Notes: a model not told the origin generated them from the sequence alone. Shown: positions 7,391 to 14,376, counted from the stretch's first letter. The stretch is 14,376 nt of DNA from Chitinivibrionales bacterium (GCA_014729375.1 WJKA01000037.1:1-14376); one strand, 5' to 3'. Translations and numbers: made by a program.

Positions 7391-8139
7391 AATTTTACCT
7401 GGTTCTTCTTTCCTGTGTTTGTTGTACCGCTCTCAGATGCTCGGTTCCGACGGACGCTACAACCTCCGGTACCCAGTCACACCCCCCTCTGCCAAGAACA
7501 CAAAGCATCATACCGCTTCACAAAGGAAACCAGTGGCGCTATTCCTACACCGATTATGATTCCTCGGGTAAAATTATCCATTCCCGCTGGCAACTTGACC
7601 TTGCAATCTCCGATTTTTTCGGGTTCCGGGACGATTCAATAATTGATTCCCTTACCTGGGACAATTATACCGATACAGGCTATGAATACATTTATGAATA
7701 TGAATGGGAGAGTACTGATACCGGATTTTATATCACCTACAGGGATGTCGGCGTTGCTTCACGCGGCCTTTATCTGATCGGTGAATATAATTATCTCTCG
7801 GGCAGGACCCAGATTTATGACTCGGCCCGTCTCTGGCTGGCGTATCCCGGCACCGCCGGTGACCGGTGGACCCTGCATCCGGACATTACCGCAGATTCGT
7901 ATGAAGTCTCTGTTGAAATAATTTCGACAGATGCTCAATTCTACTGTTCGGCAATTAATCCGGACAACGCTTCCGCGCTGTCATTTTGCGACTGCTATCT
8001 TTATAAAGAAACTGCCGGGAATTCAACCCGCTATTACTATTACAATGAAAATATCGGTGCGCTTGGATACCTGCACTACATCGGCAATACCCTTCGAACA
8101 TCGTATCTTTTATCGAGCTTCCGCAACGCATCAAACTGA
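7387..8139 (+). CDS. Exported or lipoprotein-like hypothetical protein
   Basis: Not recognised as a known family. The N-terminus is hydrophobic and cysteine-rich (Cys10, 12, 13 and 18), with LLSC ending at Cys10 and ALRC at Cys18. Neither site is a standard lipobox at normal spacing, so a lipoprotein is possible but unproven. The segment IIPLHKGNQWRYSYTDYD (about 41-58) resembles the 'PL-x-x-G-N-x-W-x-Y' opening seen in many secreted hypothetical proteins, and the rest is rich in Tyr, Asp and beta strands, consistent with a soluble exported domain. The ATG overlaps the caspase stop (ATGA), with GGAGAG about 8 bases upstream, so it is the last gene of the sigma/caspase operon. A role in folding, inhibiting or targeting the caspase-barrel protein is conjecture. 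Confidence 0.7.
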   Translation: MKFYLVLLSCVCCTALRCSVPTDATTSGTQSHPPLPRTQSIIPLHKGNQWRYSYTDYDSSGKIIHSRWQLDLAISDFFGFRDDSIIDSLTWDNYTDTGYEYIYEYEWESTDTGFYITYRDVGVASRGLYLIGEYNYLSGRTQIYDSARLWLAYPGTAGDRWTLHPDITADSYEVSVEIISTDAQFYCSAINPDNASALSFCDCYLYKETAGNSTRYYYYNENIGALGYLHYIGNTLRTSYLLSSFRNASN

Positions 8140-8170
8140 TCAGCCGGTGTAACAATTTTACCCTTTCGCA

Positions 8171-8197
8171 TTGAAAACGTATTTTATACACGATAAT
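8171..8197 (+). promoter_or_regulatory. Possible sigma-70 promoter for the nifS-nadA unit
   Basis: TTGAAA (8171-8176) and GATAAT (8192-8197) resemble -35 and -10 hexamers, separated by 15 bases, which is short of the ideal 17. They lie in the 146-bp gap, about 90 bases upstream of the nifS-like start. No terminator was found for the preceding operon in this gap, so readthrough is possible. Confidence 0.3.
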
Positions 8198-8285
8198 GTG
8201 GCCGGATAGGCGTATTATTGTAATATTATTTTTTCATTAGAACCTTAAAACCTGAATACCTACCGATCGGGCTGAGGGGGCCGGG

Positions 8286-9443
8286 ATGAAAACAATTTAT
8301 CTGGATAACAATGCTACAACAATGGTTGCTCCCGAGGTAGTTGAAGCCATGCAACCGTTTTTCGGCGAGTATTACGGCAATCCATCAAGTATCCACAAAT
8401 TCGGAGGTTCGGTTCACAAACACCTCGATACGGCACGAGAGCAGGTTGCCTCGCTGTGTAATGCCAGCCCCTCGGAAATCTTTTTTACCAGTTGCGGTTC
8501 TGAAAGCGACAATCAGGCATTGAAAGGATTTGTACGCTCCCGAAAATCCAGAGCGAGAATAATTACTTCGACTGTCGAACATCCTGCCGTACTCAATACC
8601 TGCCGGGCCCTTCGGGAGGATGGGGTCGCTGTCAGCGAAATACCGGTGAACGAATATGGAATGCCGGACATGGATGCATTCTATCAGGCCGATATCGATT
8701 CCGATACACTGGTGAGTTTTATGTGGGCGAATAATGAAACAGGTGTTATGTTCCCGATCAGGGAAATAAGTGAATATGTAAAATCAAAAGGCGGCATGTT
8801 TCATACGGATGCGGTCCAGGCTGCGGGAAAAATCCCGCTTGACGTGCAAGAGGTGCCTGTTGACATCCTTGCAATTTCCGGCCACAAGCTTCATGCCCCC
8901 AAGGGTGTCGGTATTATTTATATACGCGACGGCATTTCACTGGAGCCGCTTATCACCGGCGGTCATCAGGAAAGCGGGATGCGTGCGGGCACGGAGAATG
9001 TTCCCTATATCATCGGGCTTGGCAAAGCGTGCGAGCTTGCGAAAAATTCTCTTGATCGTGACGCCGGGCATGAACGGATGCTGCGGGACAAGCTCGAAAA
9101 AGCGCTGCTGAAAAAATGCCCCGGTGCAAAGCTCAACGGCGACCCGGGAAAGCGGCTTCCCAACACGACAAACATCAGCTTTGAATTTATTGAAGGCGAA
9201 GCTGTGCTTCTGTTGCTTGATGAGCATGGTATTTCCGCATCATCAGGCTCAGCATGTACCACCGGTTCTCTCGAGCCGTCGCACGTCATGCGCGCCATGG
9301 GTATACCATACACATTCGCGCACAGCTCAATACGGTTCAGCCTCAGCAGGTATACTACCGAACAGGAAATTGATACCGTCATAGAGGTCATGCCCCCGAT
9401 TGTCAAACGCTTGAGGGGGTTGTCGCCATTTGTGAAAGAATAA
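8286..9443 (+). CDS. nifS: Cysteine desulfurase, NifS/IscS type
   Basis: A PLP enzyme that removes sulfur from cysteine to give alanine and an enzyme-bound persulfide for Fe-S cluster and thio-modification pathways. At 385 residues it has the expected class V aminotransferase layout. It opens with YLDNNATT, has SCGSESDNQALKG (69-81) and VEHPAVL (97-103), and carries the PLP lysine in SGHK201LH. The catalytic loop is SGSAC324TTG, matching the NifS/IscS cysteine region rather than the SufS type. A GAGGGGG Shine-Dalgarno at 8274-8280 is 5 bases before the ATG. nadA follows after a 53-base gap, in the same direction. In some Bacillus-type genomes a NifS-like protein beside nad genes is needed to mature NadA, so a similar role is plausible. 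No IscU or IscR is visible here. Confidence 0.93.
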   Translation: MKTIYLDNNATTMVAPEVVEAMQPFFGEYYGNPSSIHKFGGSVHKHLDTAREQVASLCNASPSEIFFTSCGSESDNQALKGFVRSRKSRARIITSTVEHPAVLNTCRALREDGVAVSEIPVNEYGMPDMDAFYQADIDSDTLVSFMWANNETGVMFPIREISEYVKSKGGMFHTDAVQAAGKIPLDVQEVPVDILAISGHKLHAPKGVGIIYIRDGISLEPLITGGHQESGMRAGTENVPYIIGLGKACELAKNSLDRDAGHERMLRDKLEKALLKKCPGAKLNGDPGKRLPNTTNISFEFIEGEAVLLLLDEHGISASSGSACTTGSLEPSHVMRAMGIPYTFAHSSIRFSLSRYTTEQEIDTVIEVMPPIVKRLRGLSPFVKE

Positions 9444-9496
9444 CTGTGGCTGCTCAGTCTGCCGGCTGAATTGCTGCTATTGAATAAGGAACTATA

Positions 9497-10408
9497 ATGA
9501 CAAGCACCACTGATGAAATTGCGCGGTTGAAAAAAGTGCATAACGCAATAATACTTGCTCATACCTATCAGCCGGGAGAAATCCAGGATATTGCCGATTT
9601 TGTCGGTGATTCATACGGACTGAGTGTGCAGGCCGCGGCAGCAGACGCCGAGGTTATCATTTTCTGCGGCGTACTGTTCATGGCCGAAACCGCAGCCATC
9701 CTCAATCCGGATAAAAAAGTCATCCTTCCCGTCCCCGAGGCCGGATGCCCCATGGCCGACATGATCAGCGCCGGAGAGCTTGTCGAGCTGAAACGAAAAT
9801 ATCCCGGCTATACCGTACTCTGCTACGTTAATTCACCTGCAGAGGTAAAGGCGGAGTCGGACATCTGCTGCACAAGCTCGAATGCATTGACAATTGCCGG
9901 AAAACTCCCGGAAAACAAGGGGATCATTTTCGTGCCCGACAAACACCTTGGTTCCCACGTTCACGAACAAACCGGCCGGCCCGTGGTGCTCTGGGAGGGT
10001 TTTTGTCCCACGCACGCACGCATAACGCCTGCGATGGTTCTGGCGGCAAAAAAAAATCACCCCCGCGCATGCACAATGATTCATCCTGAAGCGCCGAAAG
10101 CAAGCCGCGATCTCTGCGACAAAATCTTTTCAACCGGACAAATGTGCGACTTTGTGAAAGAGGGTCCGCATACCGAATTTATTATCGGTACTGAAATCGG
10201 CATCCTTCATACTTTGAACCACCGGACTCCGCAGAAAAAATATTACCCCATGTCAGATCAGATTACCTGTCCGAATATGAGAAGAGGAACTCTCGAAACA
10301 ACATTACGCGCATTAAAAAGAGAAAGCGGACTCCTGGTAAATGTTTCCGGCGATATTGCAGACAAGGCCCGGGGATCATTAACCCGCATGCTCGAAATGA
10401 GCAGATAA
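9497..10408 (+). CDS. nadA: Quinolinate synthase
   Basis: NadA joins iminoaspartate and dihydroxyacetone phosphate to quinolinate, the precursor of NAD. The 303-residue length matches the short NadA form. Three cysteines at family positions should hold the 4Fe-4S cluster: Cys84 (EAGCPMAD), Cys170 (EGFCPTHARI) and Cys258 (QITCPNM). Also visible are AHTYQ (21-25), QDIADFVGDS (30-39), MIHPEAP (194-200) and a GTEIGILH segment (231-238). An AAGGA Shine-Dalgarno lies about 8 bases before the ATG. The gene follows the NifS-like desulfurase and converges with manA, leaving only 23 bp. No nadB or nadC is present in the window, so iminoaspartate must come from an oxidase or dehydrogenase encoded elsewhere. 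Confidence 0.95.
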   Translation: MTSTTDEIARLKKVHNAIILAHTYQPGEIQDIADFVGDSYGLSVQAAAADAEVIIFCGVLFMAETAAILNPDKKVILPVPEAGCPMADMISAGELVELKRKYPGYTVLCYVNSPAEVKAESDICCTSSNALTIAGKLPENKGIIFVPDKHLGSHVHEQTGRPVVLWEGFCPTHARITPAMVLAAKKNHPRACTMIHPEAPKASRDLCDKIFSTGQMCDFVKEGPHTEFIIGTEIGILHTLNHRTPQKKYYPMSDQITCPNMRRGTLETTLRALKRESGLLVNVSGDIADKARGSLTRMLEMSR

Positions 10409-10431
10409 CTCTCCGTGCCAAATTGCGCACA

Positions 10432-11511
10432 TCAAAGCATCAGGTCAAGATCATTCCGCAGCGGATTACCCCCCAGACACCTGATTGTCTCATCGGAAAT
10501 CCCCTGCCGCCGCAAAGGAGCGATAACATCGTTGTGCAAATCGGGTATCCAGCTTACCAGCAGGTGCGCGCCCGGGTCTGCAGAAACGGCAATTTTTCTC
10601 TGCACAGACGGGATTAAAATATTGCGGCCACTGGTATACCGCGCGGCGAAGCTTTCGCCCGTGATCTCCACCTCGCCATTCAGCACGGTAATGACTTGAA
10701 ATGATTGTCGCGGTGGAAGAAAATGTTTTGTTGACAAAGTAAATTGATGCTCGATTATAGAAAAATAGCTGCAGGCAACGCGATACCGGCATTCTATCCC
10801 TTTCATGCACTCGAACGGGACCGGCTGAATAGTATGCCGGTTGTGAAACGCCTTGTCCACAACAGCAAGTGACTCTTCAATATGAAGCGGACGTGCCGGG
10901 TCGTTGCGGTCCCAGTCATAAAACCGGAATGTCGTGTCGGAGGTCTCCTGGATTTCGAACAGCAGCGCGCCGCTGAGTGTTGCATGAACAGTCCCCGCAG
11001 GAATGAAAAGCACGTCTCCCTGCTTGACATCGATAAAATTCAGCAGGTCGGGCAGCGAGTGCTTCTGCAGGCTTTCTTCAATATCTTCTGAAGAAACAGG
11101 ACGGTTGAAGCCGGCCACCATCTGGGTGCCCGGATCTGCGTGTACAACATACCAGCATTCTGTTTTTCCAAATGCCCCCCACCCATTGCTGCGGGCCTGA
11201 GCATCATCAGGGTGAACCTGTACCGATAATCTCTCCCGGGCATCAATATATTTATACAGCAGGGGAAATGTATCGGCCGAGCCCGCTCCGCCGACCAGCT
11301 CATCCCGGTTGTTCATGAACAGATCCGACAGACGTGTTCCGGTCAACGGGCCTTCGGCAATGCACGAGATATCATTGCCGAAACCCGAAATCTCCCACGA
11401 CTCACCGATTTTTGCCCGGGGCGATATGTCTTTGTCAAGAAGCACGGCAAGCCTGTTGCCGCCCCAGACTTTTTCTTTGTATATGGGGTCAAATATCAGA
11501 GGAGAAAGCAT
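10432..11511 (-). CDS. manA: Mannose-6-phosphate isomerase, class I
   Basis: This zinc enzyme interconverts mannose-6-phosphate and fructose-6-phosphate and would supply mannose sugars for glycan synthesis or let the cell use mannose. The 359-residue length fits the shorter class I form. It opens with IYKEKVWGG, the family's standard start, and shows LSVQVHPDD (95-103) and GKTECWYV (115-122). IPAGTVHA is at 170-177, and EIQETSDTTFRFYDWDR follows. The likely zinc ligands are Gln98, His100, Glu118 and His176. The ATG begins 15 bases after the STAS gene's stop without a visible Shine-Dalgarno, so coupling to the upstream gene is likely. The window's sugar transferase is far away on the other strand, so a shared pathway is only a guess. 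Confidence 0.93.
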   Translation of the reverse strand: MLSPLIFDPIYKEKVWGGNRLAVLLDKDISPRAKIGESWEISGFGNDISCIAEGPLTGTRLSDLFMNNRDELVGGAGSADTFPLLYKYIDARERLSVQVHPDDAQARSNGWGAFGKTECWYVVHADPGTQMVAGFNRPVSSEDIEESLQKHSLPDLLNFIDVKQGDVLFIPAGTVHATLSGALLFEIQETSDTTFRFYDWDRNDPARPLHIEESLAVVDKAFHNRHTIQPVPFECMKGIECRYRVACSYFSIIEHQFTLSTKHFLPPRQSFQVITVLNGEVEITGESFAARYTSGRNILIPSVQRKIAVSADPGAHLLVSWIPDLHNDVIAPLRRQGISDETIRCLGGNPLRNDLDLML

Positions 11512-11526
11512 TGTGTGTGGATACGT

Positions 11527-11880
11527 TCAGTTGTTCTGCTCGAGCACCTGCTCGGAAAAACTTTCGTGATTATCAAAAAGAAACCCGTCAAAAACAATAT
11601 CGAATTTCAGGGTTTCGAAAATATAATTCACGTATTCATTTGAGGAAATTATATAAATTGCGCCACCCATCTTTTTTACTTTGTTAAGATTATACACCAG
11701 CGCGCCGATACCGCCGCTGCAAATAAAGGTTACCTCGTCAAGATTGAATGCGATATGACAATACCCGTCTTCGACAACCTGATGTATTTCCTTGTCGAGC
11801 AAGCGGGCATTTTCCCAGTCCACGCGACCGGCAACTTTGATGATCTTTACCTTTCCGACTTCCTTGACCGAAAGCTCCAT
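11527..11880 (-). CDS. STAS-domain anti-sigma-factor-antagonist-like protein
   Basis: A single STAS domain of 117 residues, similar in size to SpoIIAA and RsbV, which act as partner-switch antagonists. The layout fits: a GRVDWENARLLDKEI helix after two strands, FNLDEVTFIC before the phosphorylation site, and a GGAIYIIS strand. The site reads FICSGGIGAL. Aligned by hand to SpoIIAA, the Ser55 position matches the phosphorylated serine, but the preceding Asp is Cys54. The start is set by AAGGAG at 11887-11892, six bases before the ATG at 11880. A TTG at 11886 would add two residues but leaves no spacing. No cognate kinase or sigma factor is visible nearby. Gene order suggests co-transcription with manA. 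Confidence 0.85.
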   Translation of the reverse strand: MELSVKEVGKVKIIKVAGRVDWENARLLDKEIHQVVEDGYCHIAFNLDEVTFICSGGIGALVYNLNKVKKMGGAIYIISSNEYVNYIFETLKFDIVFDGFLFDNHESFSEQVLEQNN

Positions 11881-11886
11881 GATCAA

Positions 11887-11892
11887 CTCCTT
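11887..11892 (-). promoter_or_regulatory. Shine-Dalgarno fixing the STAS gene start
   Basis: AAGGAG on the minus strand lies exactly six bases before the ATG at 11880, which supports that start over the TTG at 11886. Confidence 0.75.
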
Positions 11893-11936
11893 GCGAGTAA
11901 TGATACATTCATTCCCTGCAGAACACTCCCCCTCGA

Positions 11937-12122
11937 TTAATCAGATTCTACTTCATCAAAATCAGCATCAGCGACATTTTCTCCGCTCGTATCAAATCGT
12001 TTCGCCTTCCGCTTATACGAACCGGCCTCAGGGTCTGTTCTGTCTTTTTTTGCAGGAAAAAGCAGCGACTTGATAAGAAAAAAAGCCGCTGCTATCCATA
12101 TAATCTTGAATAATGATACCAT
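11937..12122 (-). CDS. Small membrane protein (61 aa)
   Basis: One hydrophobic helix at the N-terminus (about residues 4-22, LFKIIWIAAAFFLIKSLLF) is followed by a basic, then acidic tail ending in ADFDEVESD. This pattern, a membrane anchor with a short charged cytoplasmic tail, is common among small hypothetical proteins. No function is recognised. No Shine-Dalgarno is obvious. It starts the minus-strand group and ends 56 bases before the STAS start codon. The composition of the tail makes a real gene more likely than chance, but confidence is moderate. Confidence 0.6.
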   Translation of the reverse strand: MVSLFKIIWIAAAFFLIKSLLFPAKKDRTDPEAGSYKRKAKRFDTSGENVADADFDEVESD

Positions 12123-12316
12123 AGGTACACTGGAAAGACAATAGTATTTTACGAATGTTCAGGTACTCGATGACAAATTATATTGCTTCAATTTCAGGTG
12201 ATGCCTTATTTTTTAGCAGCATCATTCAATATGCTGTTTTTCAAAATCGTATTCTGATCCCAAATATACATTATTTGTGAGTCCTGCACGAATGAACTGG
12301 TAAGAAAGGATTTTCT
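12123..12316. other. Divergent intergenic region between the small membrane gene and moxR-like gene
   Basis: The largest gap in the window (194 bp), AT-rich, must carry promoters for both directions. On the minus strand TATAAT (12177-12182) lies 55 bases from the small gene's start, with no good -35. On the + strand, TTCAAA (12240-12245) and TATACA (12265-12270) are weak candidates. AAAGGA (12305-12310) is a clear Shine-Dalgarno for the MoxR-like gene. Confidence 0.4.
12215..12241 (+). terminator. Hairpin with T-run in the MoxR-like gene leader
   Basis: CAGCAT (12217-12222) and ATGCTG (12231-12236) form a 6-bp stem around an eight-base loop and are followed by TTTTT (12237-12241). A-T and G-T pairs can lengthen the stem. 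It may be a weak terminator for antisense transcription, or an attenuator if the promoter lies upstream. Confidence 0.3.
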
Positions 12317-13306
12317 ATGGCGGTTGATATCAACAAATTAAACGAACGAATTGCAGAGCAAAGCAGCTTTGTATCAACGCTGAAAAATGAAATGCAGAAA
12401 GTTATTGTCGGTCAAAACCGGATGATTGACCGCCTTCTGATAGGCCTGCTCACTAAAGGGCACATTCTTCTTGAAGGTGTTCCCGGGCTGGCGAAAACCC
12501 TGGCGGTTTCTACTTTGTCCAAGACCATCGACACACGTTTCCAGCGTATACAATTTACCCCCGACCTCCTCCCTGCAGACCTTATCGGAACACTGGTATA
12601 CAATCAGAAAACCGGAGAATTTGTTCCAAAAAAAGGTCCTGTGTTCACCAATATCATACTTGCTGATGAAATAAACCGCGCTCCGGCAAAGGTACAGAGT
12701 GCGCTGCTTGAGGCCATGCAGGAGCGACAGGTAACGATCGGCGATACAACGTATGAACTTCCCCGCCCATTTCTGGTGCTCGCCACTCAGAACCCTATCG
12801 AGCAGGAGGGTACGTACCCATTGCCCGAGGCGCAGGTTGACCGGTTTATGCTCAAGCTGAAAATCGATTATCCGACAAAGGAAGAAGAGCGCCTGATTCT
12901 GACCAGAATGAGTGGCGGGACAGTACCCGATGTGTCCCGGGTTGTATCGGTTGACCAAATCCTGAAAGCCGCTGAGGTGGTCAATGAGATTTATATGGAT
13001 CCTAAAGTTGAAGAATATGTAGTAAACCTTGTCTTTGCCACCCGTCGTCCGAAAGAGAGCAATCTTGCCGACCTTGAAGACCTTATTGAGTATGGCGCAT
13101 CGCCACGGGCAACACTCTACCTTACCCGCGCTGCCCGTGCTCATGCATTCATGCGGGGAAGAGGATATGTCACGCCCGAAGATATAAAAGCGATAGGTAT
13201 GGATGTTTTACGCCATCGTGTTATAATTACCTATGAAGCTGAAGCTGAGAATATCAGCGCTGAAGACGTTGTTCAGAAAGTATTTGACGGCGTCGAAGTC
13301 CCCTGA
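12317..13306 (+). CDS. MoxR-family AAA+ ATPase
   Basis: A chaperone-like ATPase that in many bacteria helps assemble or activate a partner complex containing VWA or DUF58 proteins. At 329 residues it has the standard MoxR form. Walker A is GVPGLAKT (54-61) and Walker B is IILADEINRAP (112-122). Sensor 1 is the ATQNPIEQEGTYPLPEAQVDRF block after residue 155. The C-terminal helical lid begins after about residue 205. AAAGGA sits 6 bases before the ATG. The TPR gene starts 15 bases after its stop, and the DUF58 gene follows that. A MoxR-DUF58 pairing is a known operon theme, but its role here is inferred from family and context. Confidence 0.93.
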   Translation: MAVDINKLNERIAEQSSFVSTLKNEMQKVIVGQNRMIDRLLIGLLTKGHILLEGVPGLAKTLAVSTLSKTIDTRFQRIQFTPDLLPADLIGTLVYNQKTGEFVPKKGPVFTNIILADEINRAPAKVQSALLEAMQERQVTIGDTTYELPRPFLVLATQNPIEQEGTYPLPEAQVDRFMLKLKIDYPTKEEERLILTRMSGGTVPDVSRVVSVDQILKAAEVVNEIYMDPKVEEYVVNLVFATRRPKESNLADLEDLIEYGASPRATLYLTRAARAHAFMRGRGYVTPEDIKAIGMDVLRHRVIITYEAEAENISAEDVVQKVFDGVEVP

Positions 13307-13321
13307 AACAACTGTGCGAAT

Positions 13322-14308
13322 ATGTATACCTGTTTCCTGCATTGCCGGTCGGTATTTTTGTGCGTGCTCCTGCTTGTGGCTGTTGATATTGGTGCAGAAA
13401 AGGTTCTTGTTTACGATGAGGAAAAGGGGATTATTTTTGTAGAAAAAGACCAGGCCGGCACCCAAATGAAGCCATCGAAAAAAAAGAAGAAATCAGAACA
13501 ACGCCAAACGCACCGCGGCGCAAAACCGGCGCCGGAACCCCCCTCGAAGAAAAAAGATATCCATATAGGCAGGGAAAAAGATCCTCCCGATCTTTATTTT
13601 CGATCGGGACTAGAATATTTTAAAAACAAGGATTATGAAAATGCCCTGAAAAATTTCACCTTTGCCGACTCGGCCGATCCCAAACCACTCTATTCACTCT
13701 GGGTTGGAAAATCACTCAGGCAGCTCGGACGCGATCAGCAAATGCTTTTTGTCATGGATAAAATAATCAACACATTTCCTGAAAGCGATGTTGCCGATGA
13801 TGCGCTTTTTGAAAAAGCATTTTATCACCAGAAAATCGGCGATTATGAAAATGCAATGCGACTCTATGCCCAACTTTCCGAACAATATCCATTCGGCCAG
13901 TCGTTTTCCAACGGGCAGGAGTTCCGCGAAATCGCCCGTGAGCAGCGCCGGATAATGCGCGCTGAAATTATTTCCATTCTCAGATTGCTCGGGTATACGG
14001 GAGAAGACATTTCCGATCTTTACCGTTCTTTTCAAAAAGCGGAAGGACTTGAGGTAACCGGAGGCGGCAACCTGGAGACAATAAAAGCCATACGGTCCCG
14101 GCATGAAGATCTTTTGCAAAAGGAAGAAGAAAAGCGCGCCATGGAAAAACGGGTTAACCGGCACCGCAAATGGGGGCTGTTCCTGGGTGCATTTGCATTT
14201 GTTAACATGGTTGTTATTGTCGTCCAGCGCATGATAATCCATGCAAAGACAAAGCACCTCGAATCATTGACACATGAACTTTCTGATCTGGACACACAGG
14301 CGATATGA
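13322..14308 (+). CDS. Exported TPR protein with possible peptidoglycan-binding-like segment and C-terminal membrane helix
   Basis: No family name recognised. The N-terminus has a signal peptide (hydrophobic core about 11-20, likely cleavage near IGA-EK), followed by a Lys/Pro-rich linker (about 48-80). Residues about 90-190 form TPR-like helical repeats, including LYFRSGLEYFKNKDYENALKNF and ALFEKAFYHQKIGDYENAMRLY. Residues about 215-258 (LLGYTGEDISDLYRSFQKAEGLEVTGGG...ETIKAI) resemble the PG_binding_1 pattern of LGY...FQ...GL.V.G..T. A charged, probably coiled-coil stretch (about 262-284) leads to a transmembrane helix at about 285-304 and a 24-residue tail. Most of the protein would then be periplasmic. 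The start lacks a good Shine-Dalgarno. Its TGA overlaps the next ATG (ATGA). It sits between the MoxR-like and DUF58 genes, suggesting it works with them. Confidence 0.75.
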   Translation: MYTCFLHCRSVFLCVLLLVAVDIGAEKVLVYDEEKGIIFVEKDQAGTQMKPSKKKKKSEQRQTHRGAKPAPEPPSKKKDIHIGREKDPPDLYFRSGLEYFKNKDYENALKNFTFADSADPKPLYSLWVGKSLRQLGRDQQMLFVMDKIINTFPESDVADDALFEKAFYHQKIGDYENAMRLYAQLSEQYPFGQSFSNGQEFREIAREQRRIMRAEIISILRLLGYTGEDISDLYRSFQKAEGLEVTGGGNLETIKAIRSRHEDLLQKEEEKRAMEKRVNRHRKWGLFLGAFAFVNMVVIVVQRMIIHAKTKHLESLTHELSDLDTQAI

Positions 14309-14376
14309 TACCAAAAGAAGTATTGAAAAAAGTCCGTCAAATTGAAATCAAGACGCAAAGCATTGTTAACTCGATA
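14305..14376 (+). CDS. DUF58-domain protein (5' end only, runs off the window)
   Basis: Only 24 codons are present, reading MIPKEVLKKVRQIEIKTQSI and onward. The KEVLKKVRQIEIKT stretch matches the usual first helix of DUF58 proteins that pair with MoxR ATPases. It starts on a 4-base overlap with the TPR gene's stop. The function is not established from this fragment, but the motif and the neighbouring MoxR-like gene support each other. Confidence 0.75.
   Translation, partial: MIPKEVLKKVRQIEIKTQSIVNSI

Noticed and set aside
9005..9562. 185-codon minus-strand frame opposite the desulfurase and nadA start
   Set aside because: It overlaps two well-conserved genes on the other strand and has no motif of its own.
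9557..9571. NadA AHTYQ instead of the common AHYYQ
   Set aside because: That position varies (for example AHNYQ) in the family; the catalytic His and Tyr and the three cluster cysteines are kept, so it is not a defect.
10409..10431. Short convergent gap between nadA and manA as a possible terminator
   Set aside because: The 23 bases show no stem-loop or T-run, so no terminator could be supported.
12155..12280. 41-codon + strand frame in the MoxR-like leader
   Set aside because: No Shine-Dalgarno, no motif, and it overlaps a hairpin with T-run, so it is more likely leader sequence than a gene.
12374..13144. Long minus-strand open frame opposite the MoxR-like gene
   Set aside because: It is a shadow of a clearly conserved AAA+ gene, and its translation shows no recognisable motif and has unlikely composition.
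13712..14257. 181-codon minus-strand frame opposite the TPR gene
   Set aside because: The + strand gene has a signal peptide, TPR pattern and start overlap with DUF58, so the antisense frame is chance.

Overview
The window looks like ordinary chromosome of a Gram-negative bacterium with an outer membrane. Evidence for this is the export-signal and lipoprotein-like proteins, a TonB/AgmX-type C-terminal domain, an outer-membrane-barrel-like domain and an undecaprenyl-phosphate sugar transferase. The mix of a caspase-like protease, a DUF4384 domain, a MoxR/DUF58 pair and a NifS-type desulfurase next to nadA would suit a Fibrobacterota/Chitinivibrionia-like or other FCB/deep-branching lineage, but that is an impression and there is no marker gene. 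No tRNA, rRNA, CRISPR array, transposase or integrase is visible. Coding is dense: many genes overlap or nearly touch, and the largest gap is 194 bp.

Left block (1-4321, + strand): coaE, an anchored protein with a TonB/AgmX-like C-terminal domain, a possible 45-codon ORF, a polyprenyl-phosphate sugar-1-phosphate transferase, a YkgJ-type cysteine-cluster protein and a small two-helix membrane protein. A terminator-like hairpin follows the last gene.

Central block (4361-8139, + strand): four overlapping genes encode an ECF sigma factor, a zinc-finger anti-sigma factor with one transmembrane helix and a periplasmic DUF4384 domain, an exported caspase-like protease fused to a barrel-like domain, and a small exported or lipoprotein-like protein. 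This looks like a self-contained cell-surface signalling module and is the most interesting part of the window. A separate unit follows: a NifS-type cysteine desulfurase and quinolinate synthase NadA, probably linking Fe-S supply to NAD synthesis.

Right block: on the minus strand (12122 to 10432) are a small membrane protein, a STAS-domain anti-sigma-antagonist-like protein and class I mannose-6-phosphate isomerase, converging on nadA. Divergent from them on the + strand are a MoxR-family AAA+ ATPase, an exported TPR protein with a segment resembling a peptidoglycan-binding domain and a C-terminal membrane helix, and the first 24 codons of a DUF58 protein that runs off the window.
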